From JACNIV01 sp965370415 (GTDB taxonomy: Bacteria; Cloacimonadota; Cloacimonadia; Cloacimonadales; TCS61): a stretch of DNA of 34,242 bases. Positions within the stretch are counted from its first letter, which is position 1. Each line of letters opens with the position of its first letter. Both the position numbers and the translations under genes were made by a program. This document shows positions 24,058 to 33,231 of the stretch, in pieces. The stretch spans positions 1 to 34,242 of the forward strand of contig CBDUTJ010000031.1 of the NCBI GenBank assembly GCA_965370415.1. Reading direction: 5' to 3'. The notes beneath the pieces were generated by a model, which saw only the letters and a list, made by a program, of their open reading frames with translations, made no database searches and had not been told where the DNA came from.

Positions 24058-25152
24058 TTATATTTTTTCTTCTGTTTTTGTATCGAAGAAATGAGCTTTT
24101 TTCATATCGAGAGTTATTTTCATCTTTGCATCTATCTCAGGATATTTTTTGGGATCGAATCTGGCAGTAAGCTTGGAATTCTCAGTAGCCAGGAAGACAA
24201 TGAATTCGTTACCCATCGGCTCTACTACTTCACACAAGGCTTCTATCTTTTGCGGGAATTCCGCCATCTGGTCGAAAGCGGAATCGTAAATATCCTCTGG
24301 ACGGACACCCATGATTACTTCTTTACCAATGTATTTTTTCAGGTGAGCAGCATCAGCTATCTTTACTTCGAAATCGGTATTATCAAAGTATAGATCACTC
24401 TTTTCTTCCAATATTTTTCCTTTGAACTGGTTTATGGCAGGGCTGCCCACGAAGCCGGCTACAAAAAGGTTTTTCGGGTTATTATAAATTTCCAGCGGAC
24501 CATCTATCTGCTGGATGATGCCGTCTTTCATTACCACCATTTTGTCGGCCATGGTCATTGCTTCTACCTGGTCGTGTGTTACGTAGATGATAGTTGTATC
24601 CAGTTTCTTGTGCAGTTTAATGATCTCTGCCCGCATCTGAACACGCAATTTGGCATCCAGGTTGGAAAGCGGTTCATCGAAGAGAAACACCTTGGGTTTT
24701 CGCACGATAGCTCTACCCAGCGCAACTCGCTGTCTTTGACCACCCGAAAGCTGTTTTGGCTTGCGATTCAGCAGGTCCTCGATTTCCAGCAGTTCAGCAG
24801 ATTCGTTCACGATCTTATCTATTTCTTCTTTGGGAAATTTTCTCAGTTTCAGAGCGAATGCCATATTGTCATAAACCGTCATATGCGGATAGAGTGCATA
24901 GTTCTGAAAGACCATGGCGATATCACGGTCTTTTGGAAGCACATCGTTAACCTTTCTCTCCCCGATGAATATCTCACCGCTGGTGATGGTTTCCAATCCG
25001 GCAATCATTCTAAGTGTGGTGGTTTTGCCGCAACCGGAGGGACCTACCAAGATTACGAATTCTTTATCTTCTGCTACAAAGTCTGCTTTCTTTACTGCCT
25101 GAAATCCGTTTTCAAAAACTTTATCGATATTTTTTACGATTACTTTTGCCAT
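24058..25152 (-). CDS. ugpC: MalK/UgpC-type sugar ABC transporter ATPase
   Basis: 364 aa. ABC ATPase with Walker A GPSGCGKT (37-44), signature LSGGQ (135-139), Walker B VFLFDE (155-160) and switch His193, followed by a C-terminal OB/TOBE regulatory domain (about 240-360) typical of MalK, UgpC and MsmX. It should power a carbohydrate importer, but no permease or binding protein is nearby, so it may serve several transporters as MsmX does. AAGGAC precedes ATG 25152. The pilin-like gene follows after 3 nt. The symbol is a family-level assignment; substrate is unknown. Confidence 0.88.
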   Translation of the reverse strand: MAKVIVKNIDKVFENGFQAVKKADFVAEDKEFVILVGPSGCGKTTTLRMIAGLETITSGEIFIGERKVNDVLPKDRDIAMVFQNYALYPHMTVYDNMAFALKLRKFPKEEIDKIVNESAELLEIEDLLNRKPKQLSGGQRQRVALGRAIVRKPKVFLFDEPLSNLDAKLRVQMRAEIIKLHKKLDTTIIYVTHDQVEAMTMADKMVVMKDGIIQQIDGPLEIYNNPKNLFVAGFVGSPAINQFKGKILEEKSDLYFDNTDFEVKIADAAHLKKYIGKEVIMGVRPEDIYDSAFDQMAEFPQKIEALCEVVEPMGNEFIVFLATENSKLTARFDPKKYPEIDAKMKITLDMKKAHFFDTKTEEKI

Positions 25153-25270
25153 ACGTGTCCTTTATGTATTTTTCATATGAATTTAATTCGCAGAATTATT
25201 GGAATGTTGTCAAATAAAATAAATAATTAGACTTTTTTCGAAAAAATTCCAAAATCATTTTTTTCTTTTT

Positions 25271-25400
25271 ATTCTCTGGTTACCAAGCCCCAGCTTGGTA
25301 ACCTCCAAAAAATGAAATGCGTATCAAAGCCAGTCTCCGTAAACTACGCCCCGACAGGCTGGGGCTTTGATACGAGAGATGCATTGGAACGAGAGAATGA
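25271..25400. repeat. Compound palindromic element in an intergenic region
   Basis: Contains GGTTACCAAGC/GCTTGGTAACC (11 bp, loop CCCA, 25278-25303) and GTATCAAAGCC/GGCTTTGATAC (25321-25331 and 25363-25373), with a nested GCCCC/GGGGC. Outer ATTCTCT (25271-25277) matches AGAGAAT near 25392-25398. The G/C-richer text differs from the AT-rich surroundings. It looks like a dispersed, mobile-type palindromic repeat. The only gene-free stretch here is 25153-25418. Confidence 0.65.
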
Positions 25401-25418
25401 TCTGTCACTATGAAATTA

Positions 25419-28007
25419 TTATTTCAGCAGGATCATCTTTTTTATTGGTGAGCTTGATAAATTTAGTTTATATAGGTAGATTCCTGAAGAAAAACCTTCT
25501 GCATTCCATTCAATTAAGGTTTGACTATCGTTGATTAACAGATTATCTACTAATTGTCCTTTTATGTTATAAATCTCGATATTTGCTTTTTCAATATGTA
25601 CTGGTAAATTATAACTGATAATTGTTGAAGGATTGAAGGGGTTGGGAAAATTCTGTTTCAATATGGAAGAGTTTGCCACACAGATTTCATCTGCGTTATT
25701 TTCATAAATAACAGTAGCATAATAGATATCCCAATTATCATTTCTATCTGTCTGCCAAAAAACTGCTACTCCATCCTGATAAGGACAGATATCCGGACTC
25801 ATATCATTTCCCGGATCAGTGGAAATAATTGTTTCTTCTAAAAATTGTCCATTTTCAATAATTCGTAAATAAATATCATATTTAACTTCAACTCCTTTTC
25901 TTGCCCACACTACCCAGATTTTCCCGTCTTCGGTATTACAGATAGTTGGATTTACATCAGTTTCATCATTATTAGTTACTTGTATTTCATCACTCCACAA
26001 GCCATTAAAACTTTTACAATAAATGTTTACATTGTAATCGCAAGTAGCTCGGTAGAATAGCCAGACAGTTCCCTGATCATCAACAACTGCTTCCGGTTCT
26101 AACGAATTATTATCATTATCAGTAACCATCTCAGGATATGACCAGACATTATTTGAATAAATCGAGTGATAAATATTTTTATAACCAGCCACATCCGATT
26201 CGAAGAAAAGGTGTCCATTATTATTATCATCAAAGACTAAAACAGGATCATTTATCATTGCCATATCTGAAACGATCTCTTCACCTACATCCCATTGAGA
26301 ATTTTCATATTTACTAAAATATATAGAACCACCTTCAATGGTTTCTCTTTTCCAAACAACAAACATATATCCATTATTATCGACTGCTAATCTCGGTTCA
26401 ACCTCATAACACATATTTTGCAGATCAGGGTCGCTAATATTCATTGCTTGTGTCCAATTATAATCTGATGAAGATATAATATCAAAGTTACATACATCAT
26501 CAACATGATATTGTCGAAAGCTCTGCCAAACAGCCCAGATATTACTCCCATTAAAAATAATATCAGGATGGAGATCCCAGTACTCATCATAACCTACTGT
26601 TTCCGGCTCACTCCAACTATTTCCATCATAGTTGCTAACATATTGATCACTTCGAACATATCTTCCGCTGTCCCAGATCAACCAGAGATTACTATTTCCA
26701 TCGATAGTAGAAATAGGATAACAATCCGTCATTGGATGTGTGGTTATTTGTGAAATTTGAATTTGATAATTATCTAAAGGCATAGGAATATTTTCCTGAC
26801 AGTTTTTAACAGAACAGACATTCTCTTGAATAATTAAAGTAGGATCTCCTAATATCGTTAATCCTATTAATAATGAAGCATACCAACTCTGATTAAGATA
26901 AGTAACCAGTGCATCGCCAATTGAAGAACCACCTGCCAAAGCAGAATAATATTCATCGTATTCAACTCCGTAAGTAACTTTTGTACTACCCAAAGCAGCT
27001 AAACCATAATTTGAAGAATACAGATACCAAGAACCGATATTGTTCAACTCAATAAAACGATCATGCATACAACATACAAAAGTGTAAAAGAATGCTTCCG
27101 GTAATGTTGAATACACGTCATAATTAAAGAAAGTTCCACCGCCAGGCTGTTGGTTATTGATCTTAAAGGTTGAACCCCACGGAGATGAATGTGCTGATAG
27201 ATGAACGTGATAATAACCCTGTTGAAGGTAATTTTTATAATTTTCAGCAGTAGTGATATTGTCTTCTGAAATAATATCGACTTCAGGATAAATAAGGTCC
27301 ATATTTTGAACTGAGCCACCAAGACCATCATCAAAAAAACCTAAAGCACGAAAAGGTAAGTAAAGATTACCGGTTCTATAATTATGATTTTTTATAAAGT
27401 AATTATTAATCATAGATGCTTCATCATCCCAGGTTAGACGAGAGGTATTCAATCTACCGACCCATATTTCCGGACTTGTTTCCCCTGTATGACCGTCATA
27501 GATTCCGTTACCATCATAATCGAACCAATCTCCATCCATATCCATAAAGAACAGATCTATTGGGAATTCATAGGAAATATCCCCGGTTTCTTCATACCAT
27601 GCTAAAGGAAGATTTCCAATAAAAACAACTCCCTGCAAGTCTGAATTATAATAGCCGTTTATCAATTCTGCTCTGATATCTTCTGCTGTTCCACCTGTAA
27701 ATACTTCTAAATCAACTGAATAACCTTCATTTTCCAGATCAGCTATATAGATATTTGTTTGAGGTTCTATTTGAGGATAAAGAAAATTATTAACTATTAC
27801 TTTTACTAACGGTTCCCTATTTTTAGTTTCTTTTGAGCGATATACTGTTTCGATCTGTATTGACCTTCCAAAATCTATCATTTGAGAATATTCCTGAAAA
27901 GTGATTACTTCTCTATTTAAGGGATCAATGTACTCTGACTTTGGAGGTGCTTGAGCTTGTGCAATTTGAAAAGTTATTATTAGAATTATAACGATTATCT
28001 TTTTCAT
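25419..28007 (-). CDS. Clan-CD cysteine protease-like protein with beta-propeller and T9SS tail
   Basis: 862 aa with signal peptide (about 1-20). The N-terminal ~400 residues look C25-like: HVHLSAHSSPWG gives a His273 candidate, and FVCCMHDRF gives Cys312/Cys313, spaced 39-40 apart. Unlike the 1389-aa protease there is no long gingipain propeptide. Near 155-172 it carries a DMDGDWFDYDGNGIYDG calcium-binding loop. Residues about 400-760 contain repeated NP-T/I-WVVW-type blades, suggesting a sialidase-like propeller. The end is a T9SS domain (FPNPFNPS, GIYLYKLN, KKMILLK). Activity is not proven; it could be a non-cleaving relative. Confidence 0.82.
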   Translation of the reverse strand: MKKIIVIILIITFQIAQAQAPPKSEYIDPLNREVITFQEYSQMIDFGRSIQIETVYRSKETKNREPLVKVIVNNFLYPQIEPQTNIYIADLENEGYSVDLEVFTGGTAEDIRAELINGYYNSDLQGVVFIGNLPLAWYEETGDISYEFPIDLFFMDMDGDWFDYDGNGIYDGHTGETSPEIWVGRLNTSRLTWDDEASMINNYFIKNHNYRTGNLYLPFRALGFFDDGLGGSVQNMDLIYPEVDIISEDNITTAENYKNYLQQGYYHVHLSAHSSPWGSTFKINNQQPGGGTFFNYDVYSTLPEAFFYTFVCCMHDRFIELNNIGSWYLYSSNYGLAALGSTKVTYGVEYDEYYSALAGGSSIGDALVTYLNQSWYASLLIGLTILGDPTLIIQENVCSVKNCQENIPMPLDNYQIQISQITTHPMTDCYPISTIDGNSNLWLIWDSGRYVRSDQYVSNYDGNSWSEPETVGYDEYWDLHPDIIFNGSNIWAVWQSFRQYHVDDVCNFDIISSSDYNWTQAMNISDPDLQNMCYEVEPRLAVDNNGYMFVVWKRETIEGGSIYFSKYENSQWDVGEEIVSDMAMINDPVLVFDDNNNGHLFFESDVAGYKNIYHSIYSNNVWSYPEMVTDNDNNSLEPEAVVDDQGTVWLFYRATCDYNVNIYCKSFNGLWSDEIQVTNNDETDVNPTICNTEDGKIWVVWARKGVEVKYDIYLRIIENGQFLEETIISTDPGNDMSPDICPYQDGVAVFWQTDRNDNWDIYYATVIYENNADEICVANSSILKQNFPNPFNPSTIISYNLPVHIEKANIEIYNIKGQLVDNLLINDSQTLIEWNAEGFSSGIYLYKLNLSSSPIKKMILLK

Positions 28008-28239
28008 AATTATTACCTCATTTTATAAAAAGATAGAATCTGTTAAAAGAATTATTCTTCTTCTCCATTAAAAAATCTAATTAAGAAAATCAAACATTTC
28101 AAAATTCATTATCTTTTTGATAATCGAAAATCGTTTTTTCTAAATAAATGTCAATATTTTATTGTTTCCTAAAAAAATATTTTTATTTATGTGGTTTTGA
28201 TTATCACACCCTCACCCAGTCTCTAGGTCACCTTGTTAT

Positions 28240-30153
28240 CTACTTCCTCTCTTCCTTCTTCACAATCAACATCTCCAGTATAAAAAGGATCAATACAAAA
28301 AGCAGCAGGTATTTCCACAATTCAAAACCGTAGCGGGATTGCAACACTTCATCCTCCCAGTTTTTTCCAAGAAGGTGAGTGTTTTTGGCTTGAATTTTTT
28401 CCAGTCGGGTATAATCACTTTCGTTGTAATCTAGATTCACGGCAAAGGTAGCGGTTTCGGTTTTATAAATTCCCGTTTTACCGGGTTTATAATTTGGTTT
28501 ATTGACCTGGATGGAGGTGCCGTCGGGAAGTTCAAGCATACCCTCATTCAACCGGAATGTTTTTCCTATGATGATATTGGATGTACTCTTTGTACTACCG
28601 GATGTGAACACCAGCGAATTATAAGCAAAAACCGGAAAGGCAGGTTCAAGCAGGAATGGACTCTGCAGGCTTTCAACATCGAATAACCACAGGCAGGAGC
28701 CTTTGTTTTCCAGAGCCAGCGGATGATCTTTTGTGCTGAGCAGCACATTCGATCTTGCTTTCACTTTCCATGTATCGTTAATGCTAATCATTTTAACATT
28801 CTTCAGGAGAGTAGTGATGGGATGATATTTATTAGCATAGTTAATGTTAAATGTTTTCGCATTATGCACAAAATTCTGGAAATTCGCTTTGAATGCAGTT
28901 CCAAGGTAAGATCTCCAATCCTGCGAAAGCTGTCTATCAGTCAGAAAGAGAATTCCTTTTTGCTGCTTACCCAGTTTATCCAGAATAAATTTCAGTTTTT
29001 CGGAGAGATGTCTTCTTTTATAAATAACTATGTTATCATACTTCTGCAGAGATTCCAAATTATAGAGATTCTCATCCGTAAGAAAATCAATTTCTTCTGC
29101 ATAAATTTCCAATATCGTTTCCATTACCAGCGGAAGTTTCGATTTATCCGATAAGATCGCAACTTCAGGTTCGGGATTGTATTCAAAGCAGAAATAGTTC
29201 CTGTTGTCGTAAGTCTGGCGTTCGTTCTTCACTTCCACATAACCAGAGTGCCAACCCGCATTTTCCAGGTTTATTGTAAATACTTCGGTTTTGCGTTGTT
29301 TTGGTTGCAGGTCGGTTACTTTTTCCGCCACTGTATTGCCATCCAGAAAAAGTTTGTAGATCACATCCTGCTGACTTCTGATGGAATGATTCACTAATTC
29401 GAAAGTTATTTTCTTCTCCAGGTTCCTTTTTACAATTTCATTGGAGATGACCACATTCTGACAACTGATATTGTATCTATCGGTAGTTTGGGATGTAGGA
29501 ATGAAAAAAGTTGGAACAGTCATTTTCTCAGGAAGTTCTTTTGTTTGCAGATCTGTGATGAAATAAATTTCTTTATTGGGCAGATGCACTTCATCCAGTT
29601 TGGTTTCTGCCTCTTGCAGAACATTTTTAAATGGAATAGCAAGAGGAGTTATATCGATGTTGTTTATCAGGTTTTGCGGTAACCTACCAAAACGGATATT
29701 CCCATTAATTTTATTCCAGCTCTCACTTAATGTTAAAAGTATAACCTGGTCATTTTCAGAGATCAGTTCATTAATTGTTAATAATATCTGTTTTGATTTT
29801 TCCAGTTCGGTTTGCGTATCTACCAGGTAATTCATGCTATAGGAATTATCTACGATAACAGCAATTCCGGTTTTAGGATGAAGTTTGCTGTTCTTCAAAA
29901 TGGGAACTTTAATTGTCGGACGAGAAATAGCCAGAATAGTAAACAGGATTATCATGATCCTGATGAGTAGTAGAAGCAGATTCTTTATATTGATCTTCTT
30001 GCGTTGTTTTTGCTGGCTTTCTTTAATGAAACGGATAGAACTGAAAATAATGCGGTGCGGTTTTTTCCTGGCAAAAAGATAAATTAAGACAGGCAGGATA
30101 ATGGCAGATGTGAGAAATAAAATTCCCGAGTTTAAAAACGAAATGCCGAACAT
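28240..30153 (-). CDS. BatA-like membrane protein with von Willebrand A domain
   Basis: 637 aa. The N-terminal two membrane helices (about 7-27 and 58-76) and the KKPHRIIFSSIRFIK block fit the aerotolerance-regulator N-terminal (BatA) family. A vWA-type domain follows with a MIDAS motif DNSYS (102-106), then a long soluble part (about 270-610) that is not recognised, and a third helix near the C terminus (about 612-630). In Bat operons such proteins occur with MoxR ATPases and other vWA proteins; none is here. The gene stands alone, with 232 nt of AT-rich sequence separating it from the protease gene. Confidence 0.84.
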   Translation of the reverse strand: MFGISFLNSGILFLTSAIILPVLIYLFARKKPHRIIFSSIRFIKESQQKQRKKINIKNLLLLLIRIMIILFTILAISRPTIKVPILKNSKLHPKTGIAVIVDNSYSMNYLVDTQTELEKSKQILLTINELISENDQVILLTLSESWNKINGNIRFGRLPQNLINNIDITPLAIPFKNVLQEAETKLDEVHLPNKEIYFITDLQTKELPEKMTVPTFFIPTSQTTDRYNISCQNVVISNEIVKRNLEKKITFELVNHSIRSQQDVIYKLFLDGNTVAEKVTDLQPKQRKTEVFTINLENAGWHSGYVEVKNERQTYDNRNYFCFEYNPEPEVAILSDKSKLPLVMETILEIYAEEIDFLTDENLYNLESLQKYDNIVIYKRRHLSEKLKFILDKLGKQQKGILFLTDRQLSQDWRSYLGTAFKANFQNFVHNAKTFNINYANKYHPITTLLKNVKMISINDTWKVKARSNVLLSTKDHPLALENKGSCLWLFDVESLQSPFLLEPAFPVFAYNSLVFTSGSTKSTSNIIIGKTFRLNEGMLELPDGTSIQVNKPNYKPGKTGIYKTETATFAVNLDYNESDYTRLEKIQAKNTHLLGKNWEDEVLQSRYGFELWKYLLLFVLILFILEMLIVKKEERK

Positions 30154-30224
30154 TTTTCTTTTATATTTCTATACTGCAAAATAGATAAATTTAGCAGTAA
30201 ATTTCTGCATTAAATAACTTCAAA

Positions 30225-31355
30225 TCAGGTTATCTTCTTATCGAAAATTCTATAAGTTTTATGAACCCAACCACCCAGGTTTTGGGCGATACGGTTCATC
30301 ATTAAATTATTTTCCAAAATCCAGGACATCTCAGCTTCTTTGATATTGAGCTTTTTATGTTCATTGGCAATTTGAAAATTTTTAGTGTAGAATACTGTAT
30401 CAATGCCGCGATTCTGGTATTCTTTGATAACTCCCAAAGTAATAACGCGCATTCTGTTGATCTTATTCCTGCCAAACAGCATGTGGAAAATTCCGAAAGG
30501 AAAGAGTCGACCTTTCATCTTCTTCAATATTTGGTTATAATCCGGTAGAGCTGTATAAAATCCAGCTGGTTTGCCTTCCACAAAAGCCAGATAGAAAAAT
30601 TCAGGTCTCACCAGGTCGATCACGGAATCGATCAGATGAAAAAATTCCTTCTTAGTCATCGGAACAAAACCCCAATTCCTTTCCCAGGCTTGAGTATAGA
30701 CTGAGAATACGATTTCCAGATCTTTTCGCAACTCTTTTTTGTTTTTGGAAGATAGTTCGCGAACTGTAAAACGACCTCTTTTTTGTAGTCTTTCAGTAAT
30801 TTTTTGTAAGCGGTCTGGTGTTGGTCTTTTAGGAATCAAATAAGCCAGAAGGTCCATTTCTTTTGATAAACCTGCTTTTTCCAAAAGTTCAAGATAGTAC
30901 TGATGATTATGCGTCATTAAGATGAAGGGTGGGGAATCAAAACCATCTACCAGCAAGCCACATTCATCATTAGTAGAAAAATTCATGGGACCACGCATTG
31001 TATCCCTTCCTTTTGCCTGCAGCCAATCATAAGCAGCTTGAACCAGTTTATCAGCAACTTCTTGTTCGTTGATGGATTCAAAGAAACCAAAAAAGCCGAC
31101 TTTATCTTCATGGAATTTATTGTGCTGGGTATTTGTGTGAGCAGAGATGCGTCCTGCTGTTTCGCCATCTTTCAGGGCAAGAAAAAGCTGTACTTCCGAA
31201 TGTTCATAATAAGGATTTTTCTTCGGATCGAAAAAGCTTTTTTGATCCATGATAAGCGGAGCCACCCAATGCGGATCGGTTTTATAAAGCTTGAAAGGAA
31301 GTATGATGAACTTCTTCAGTTCTTTTTTGGTTTGAACCGGTATTATTTTAATCAT
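30225..31355 (-). CDS. GNAT-like acyltransferase family protein (copy 2)
   Basis: 376 aa, cytoplasmic. It resembles the protein from 31359-32540 in length and blocks: KTDPHWVAPL near the start, the KDGETAGRI-AHTN segment, GFFGFFE, TMRGPMNFSTND, and the C-terminal MSWILENNLMMN. The middle and C-terminal halves suggest GNAT folds, as in the YghO-like group. The substrate is unknown. It begins 3 nt after the stop of the neighbouring paralogue with GGAG overlapping it, so the pair is co-translated. Confidence 0.72.
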   Translation of the reverse strand: MIKIIPVQTKKELKKFIILPFKLYKTDPHWVAPLIMDQKSFFDPKKNPYYEHSEVQLFLALKDGETAGRISAHTNTQHNKFHEDKVGFFGFFESINEQEVADKLVQAAYDWLQAKGRDTMRGPMNFSTNDECGLLVDGFDSPPFILMTHNHQYYLELLEKAGLSKEMDLLAYLIPKRPTPDRLQKITERLQKRGRFTVRELSSKNKKELRKDLEIVFSVYTQAWERNWGFVPMTKKEFFHLIDSVIDLVRPEFFYLAFVEGKPAGFYTALPDYNQILKKMKGRLFPFGIFHMLFGRNKINRMRVITLGVIKEYQNRGIDTVFYTKNFQIANEHKKLNIKEAEMSWILENNLMMNRIAQNLGGWVHKTYRIFDKKIT

Positions 31356-31358
31356 AAT

Positions 31359-32540
31359 CTATCCTATCTCCTTTTCATAAATTGTATAAGTTTTAGAATC
31401 TTCAGATCCCATCATCTCTATTAATTTTATTGTTAAAGTATTATCTTCCAATACCCAGCCCATATCACAGTAGTCATACCTGGTTCTGGTGTAAAGTTTC
31501 TGCTTCCATATCATTATTCCGTCCAGACCCAAACGGCGGAACTTGGGTTTCACTCCCAAATAGCCCACACGAAAACCTTTGGTTCGTTTGGCTCCCAGTA
31601 TCAGTTTAATTGCACGGATCAATTCGAGGTGCTGAAAGTTTCCAATGCGTTTCAGTTTTTCCGCTACATTGGGCACACCTCCAAAAAAAGCTGCGGCTTC
31701 ACCTTTTATATAAAGGAAAATGAATAAATTTTTATCCATGATAAGTAACATGTCATCAATGATCTGGTCAAACTCTTCCTGTGTGAAGGGAACAAATCCA
31801 TAGTTATCATTCCAGGCGGCATTATAAATTTCCAGCATTTCCTTTTTGCGAACATCCAGCGGACGATCACTCCATTTTTCCACGGTCACATTATAACGAT
31901 CGATTATTTTCTGACCCAAACGAAGCAGCTTATCTTCCATAGGACGAGCAGGTTTCACTTCCCATGATCTTACGCGTTTTACAACATGAAATCCCACTTT
32001 TTCTATAAGTGTAGAATAATAAGGTTTATTATAATGATAATACATCACAGGTCGGGAATTGAACCCTTTTGTAAGGAAGCCGGGAGTAGCGTCATTTACC
32101 GGAAGATTTTGTGGGCCTCGTATCGTATCCATGCCCAGATCTTTCAGGAATTCTGTTGCTGCTTCCATCAGGATTTTTGCTATCGATTCATCATTATTAC
32201 ACTCGAACTGGCCAAAAAAACCAGTCTTTTCATTCCAATGCTGGTTATGACGATGATTTACAAAGGCATTGCAGCGACCAACGATCTTACCATCTTTCAC
32301 TGCCATAAAAAAACGCATGACCGCATGTTTAAAAAAAAGATTTTTTGGCTCAAAGAAACCGGTCATACTAATGAGTTTAAATCCAAGATATTCATAATCT
32401 AAAAGCGGAATAAATTGGGGGTCTTTTTTATATAGCTTCCAGTGGAAATCTACAAATTTCTTCAGTAGCTTGCGTTCTTCTTTGGATTCATTACCGAATG
32501 CAATTAATTCAATATCATTGTACCGGGTCTTCTCGATCAT
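31359..32540 (-). CDS. GNAT-like acyltransferase family protein (copy 1)
   Basis: 393 aa, cytoplasmic. Same family as the next gene, with KKDPQFIPLLDYEY, AVKDGKIVGRCNAFVNHRHN, TGFFGQFE, TIRGPQNLPVND and MGWVLEDNTL blocks matching it. The gene lies 64 nt downstream of the plsY-like gene and probably belongs to the same run. AGGAAGG precedes ATG 32540. Sequence features are those of a two-domain GNAT protein, without a clear donor or acceptor specificity. Confidence 0.73.
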   Translation of the reverse strand: MIEKTRYNDIELIAFGNESKEERKLLKKFVDFHWKLYKKDPQFIPLLDYEYLGFKLISMTGFFEPKNLFFKHAVMRFFMAVKDGKIVGRCNAFVNHRHNQHWNEKTGFFGQFECNNDESIAKILMEAATEFLKDLGMDTIRGPQNLPVNDATPGFLTKGFNSRPVMYYHYNKPYYSTLIEKVGFHVVKRVRSWEVKPARPMEDKLLRLGQKIIDRYNVTVEKWSDRPLDVRKKEMLEIYNAAWNDNYGFVPFTQEEFDQIIDDMLLIMDKNLFIFLYIKGEAAAFFGGVPNVAEKLKRIGNFQHLELIRAIKLILGAKRTKGFRVGYLGVKPKFRRLGLDGIMIWKQKLYTRTRYDYCDMGWVLEDNTLTIKLIEMMGSEDSKTYTIYEKEIG

Positions 32541-32604
32541 TTCTTACCTTCCTCAAAAAGCACTATATTCATCCAGGTTTGTTTGCTATTTGATCTTAAT
32601 TTCA

Positions 32605-33219
32605 TTATATCTCTCTTAATTTTTTTGAGACGATAAAATTTATAATTCCCATTAAAATAGCTACAATGAACATTTTTCCCAGGAATACCGGATCACGTTC
32701 AAAGAAGAAATTTATTAATGGCGGCAGAAGTACTATCATATATTGAGCAAAGCGGATCTGGTTGAAGAAAATCACGATAATAAGTGCTATTGTTGCGATG
32801 ATTATCATTGGCCAGGGCATAAAAAAAGTAATGAATCCGATATAAGTAAAAATTCCTCTACCACCTTTGAAACGATGTGTTAACGGTAGACAATGCCCGA
32901 TAACCGTAGCAAATCCTAAGATCAGCAGATGGTTTTCGGTTCCGATGTTTTCTCCGATCAATTCTATTATTGCCGGATAATTTAGAAGATATTTTAATAA
33001 AAAAAGGTAAAAGAACATTTTACCAAAATCAACGATCCCCGCGAAAATTCCCAGGCTTTTATCAATGTTACGGAATATATTCTGGGTGTCCGGATGCCCG
33101 GTTCCTACTTTATAAATATTCATGCTCTTGTAAGATTTTGTTATCAGCTTTGCTGTGGAAAAACAACCCAGAAAATAGGAAATAATCAGTAAAGCTATAA
33201 ATGCAATTAAAGATATCAT
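32605..33219 (-). CDS. plsY: PlsY-like glycerol-3-phosphate acyltransferase, divergent
   Basis: 204 aa, multi-pass membrane protein with about six hydrophobic helices. PlsY transfers acyl groups from acyl phosphate to glycerol 3-phosphate in phospholipid synthesis. Motif 2 is well kept: GHCLPLTHRFKGGRG (108-122). Motif 1, normally GSGNPGATNxLR, reads GTGHPDTQNIFR (39-50), keeping G, P, N and R but changing N, G, A and T. So it may be a paralogue with altered activity, or a drifted copy. It begins 12 nt after the YggS gene with GGAG, so the two are co-transcribed. Confidence 0.78.
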   Translation of the reverse strand: MISLIAFIALLIISYFLGCFSTAKLITKSYKSMNIYKVGTGHPDTQNIFRNIDKSLGIFAGIVDFGKMFFYLFLLKYLLNYPAIIELIGENIGTENHLLILGFATVIGHCLPLTHRFKGGRGIFTYIGFITFFMPWPMIIIATIALIIVIFFNQIRFAQYMIVLLPPLINFFFERDPVFLGKMFIVAILMGIINFIVSKKLREI

Positions 33220-33231
33220 AAATTCTCCAAT

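Noticed and set aside
25278..25373. CRISPR-like repeat in the intergenic region
   Set aside because: The repeats are inverted hairpins, not direct repeats with spacers.
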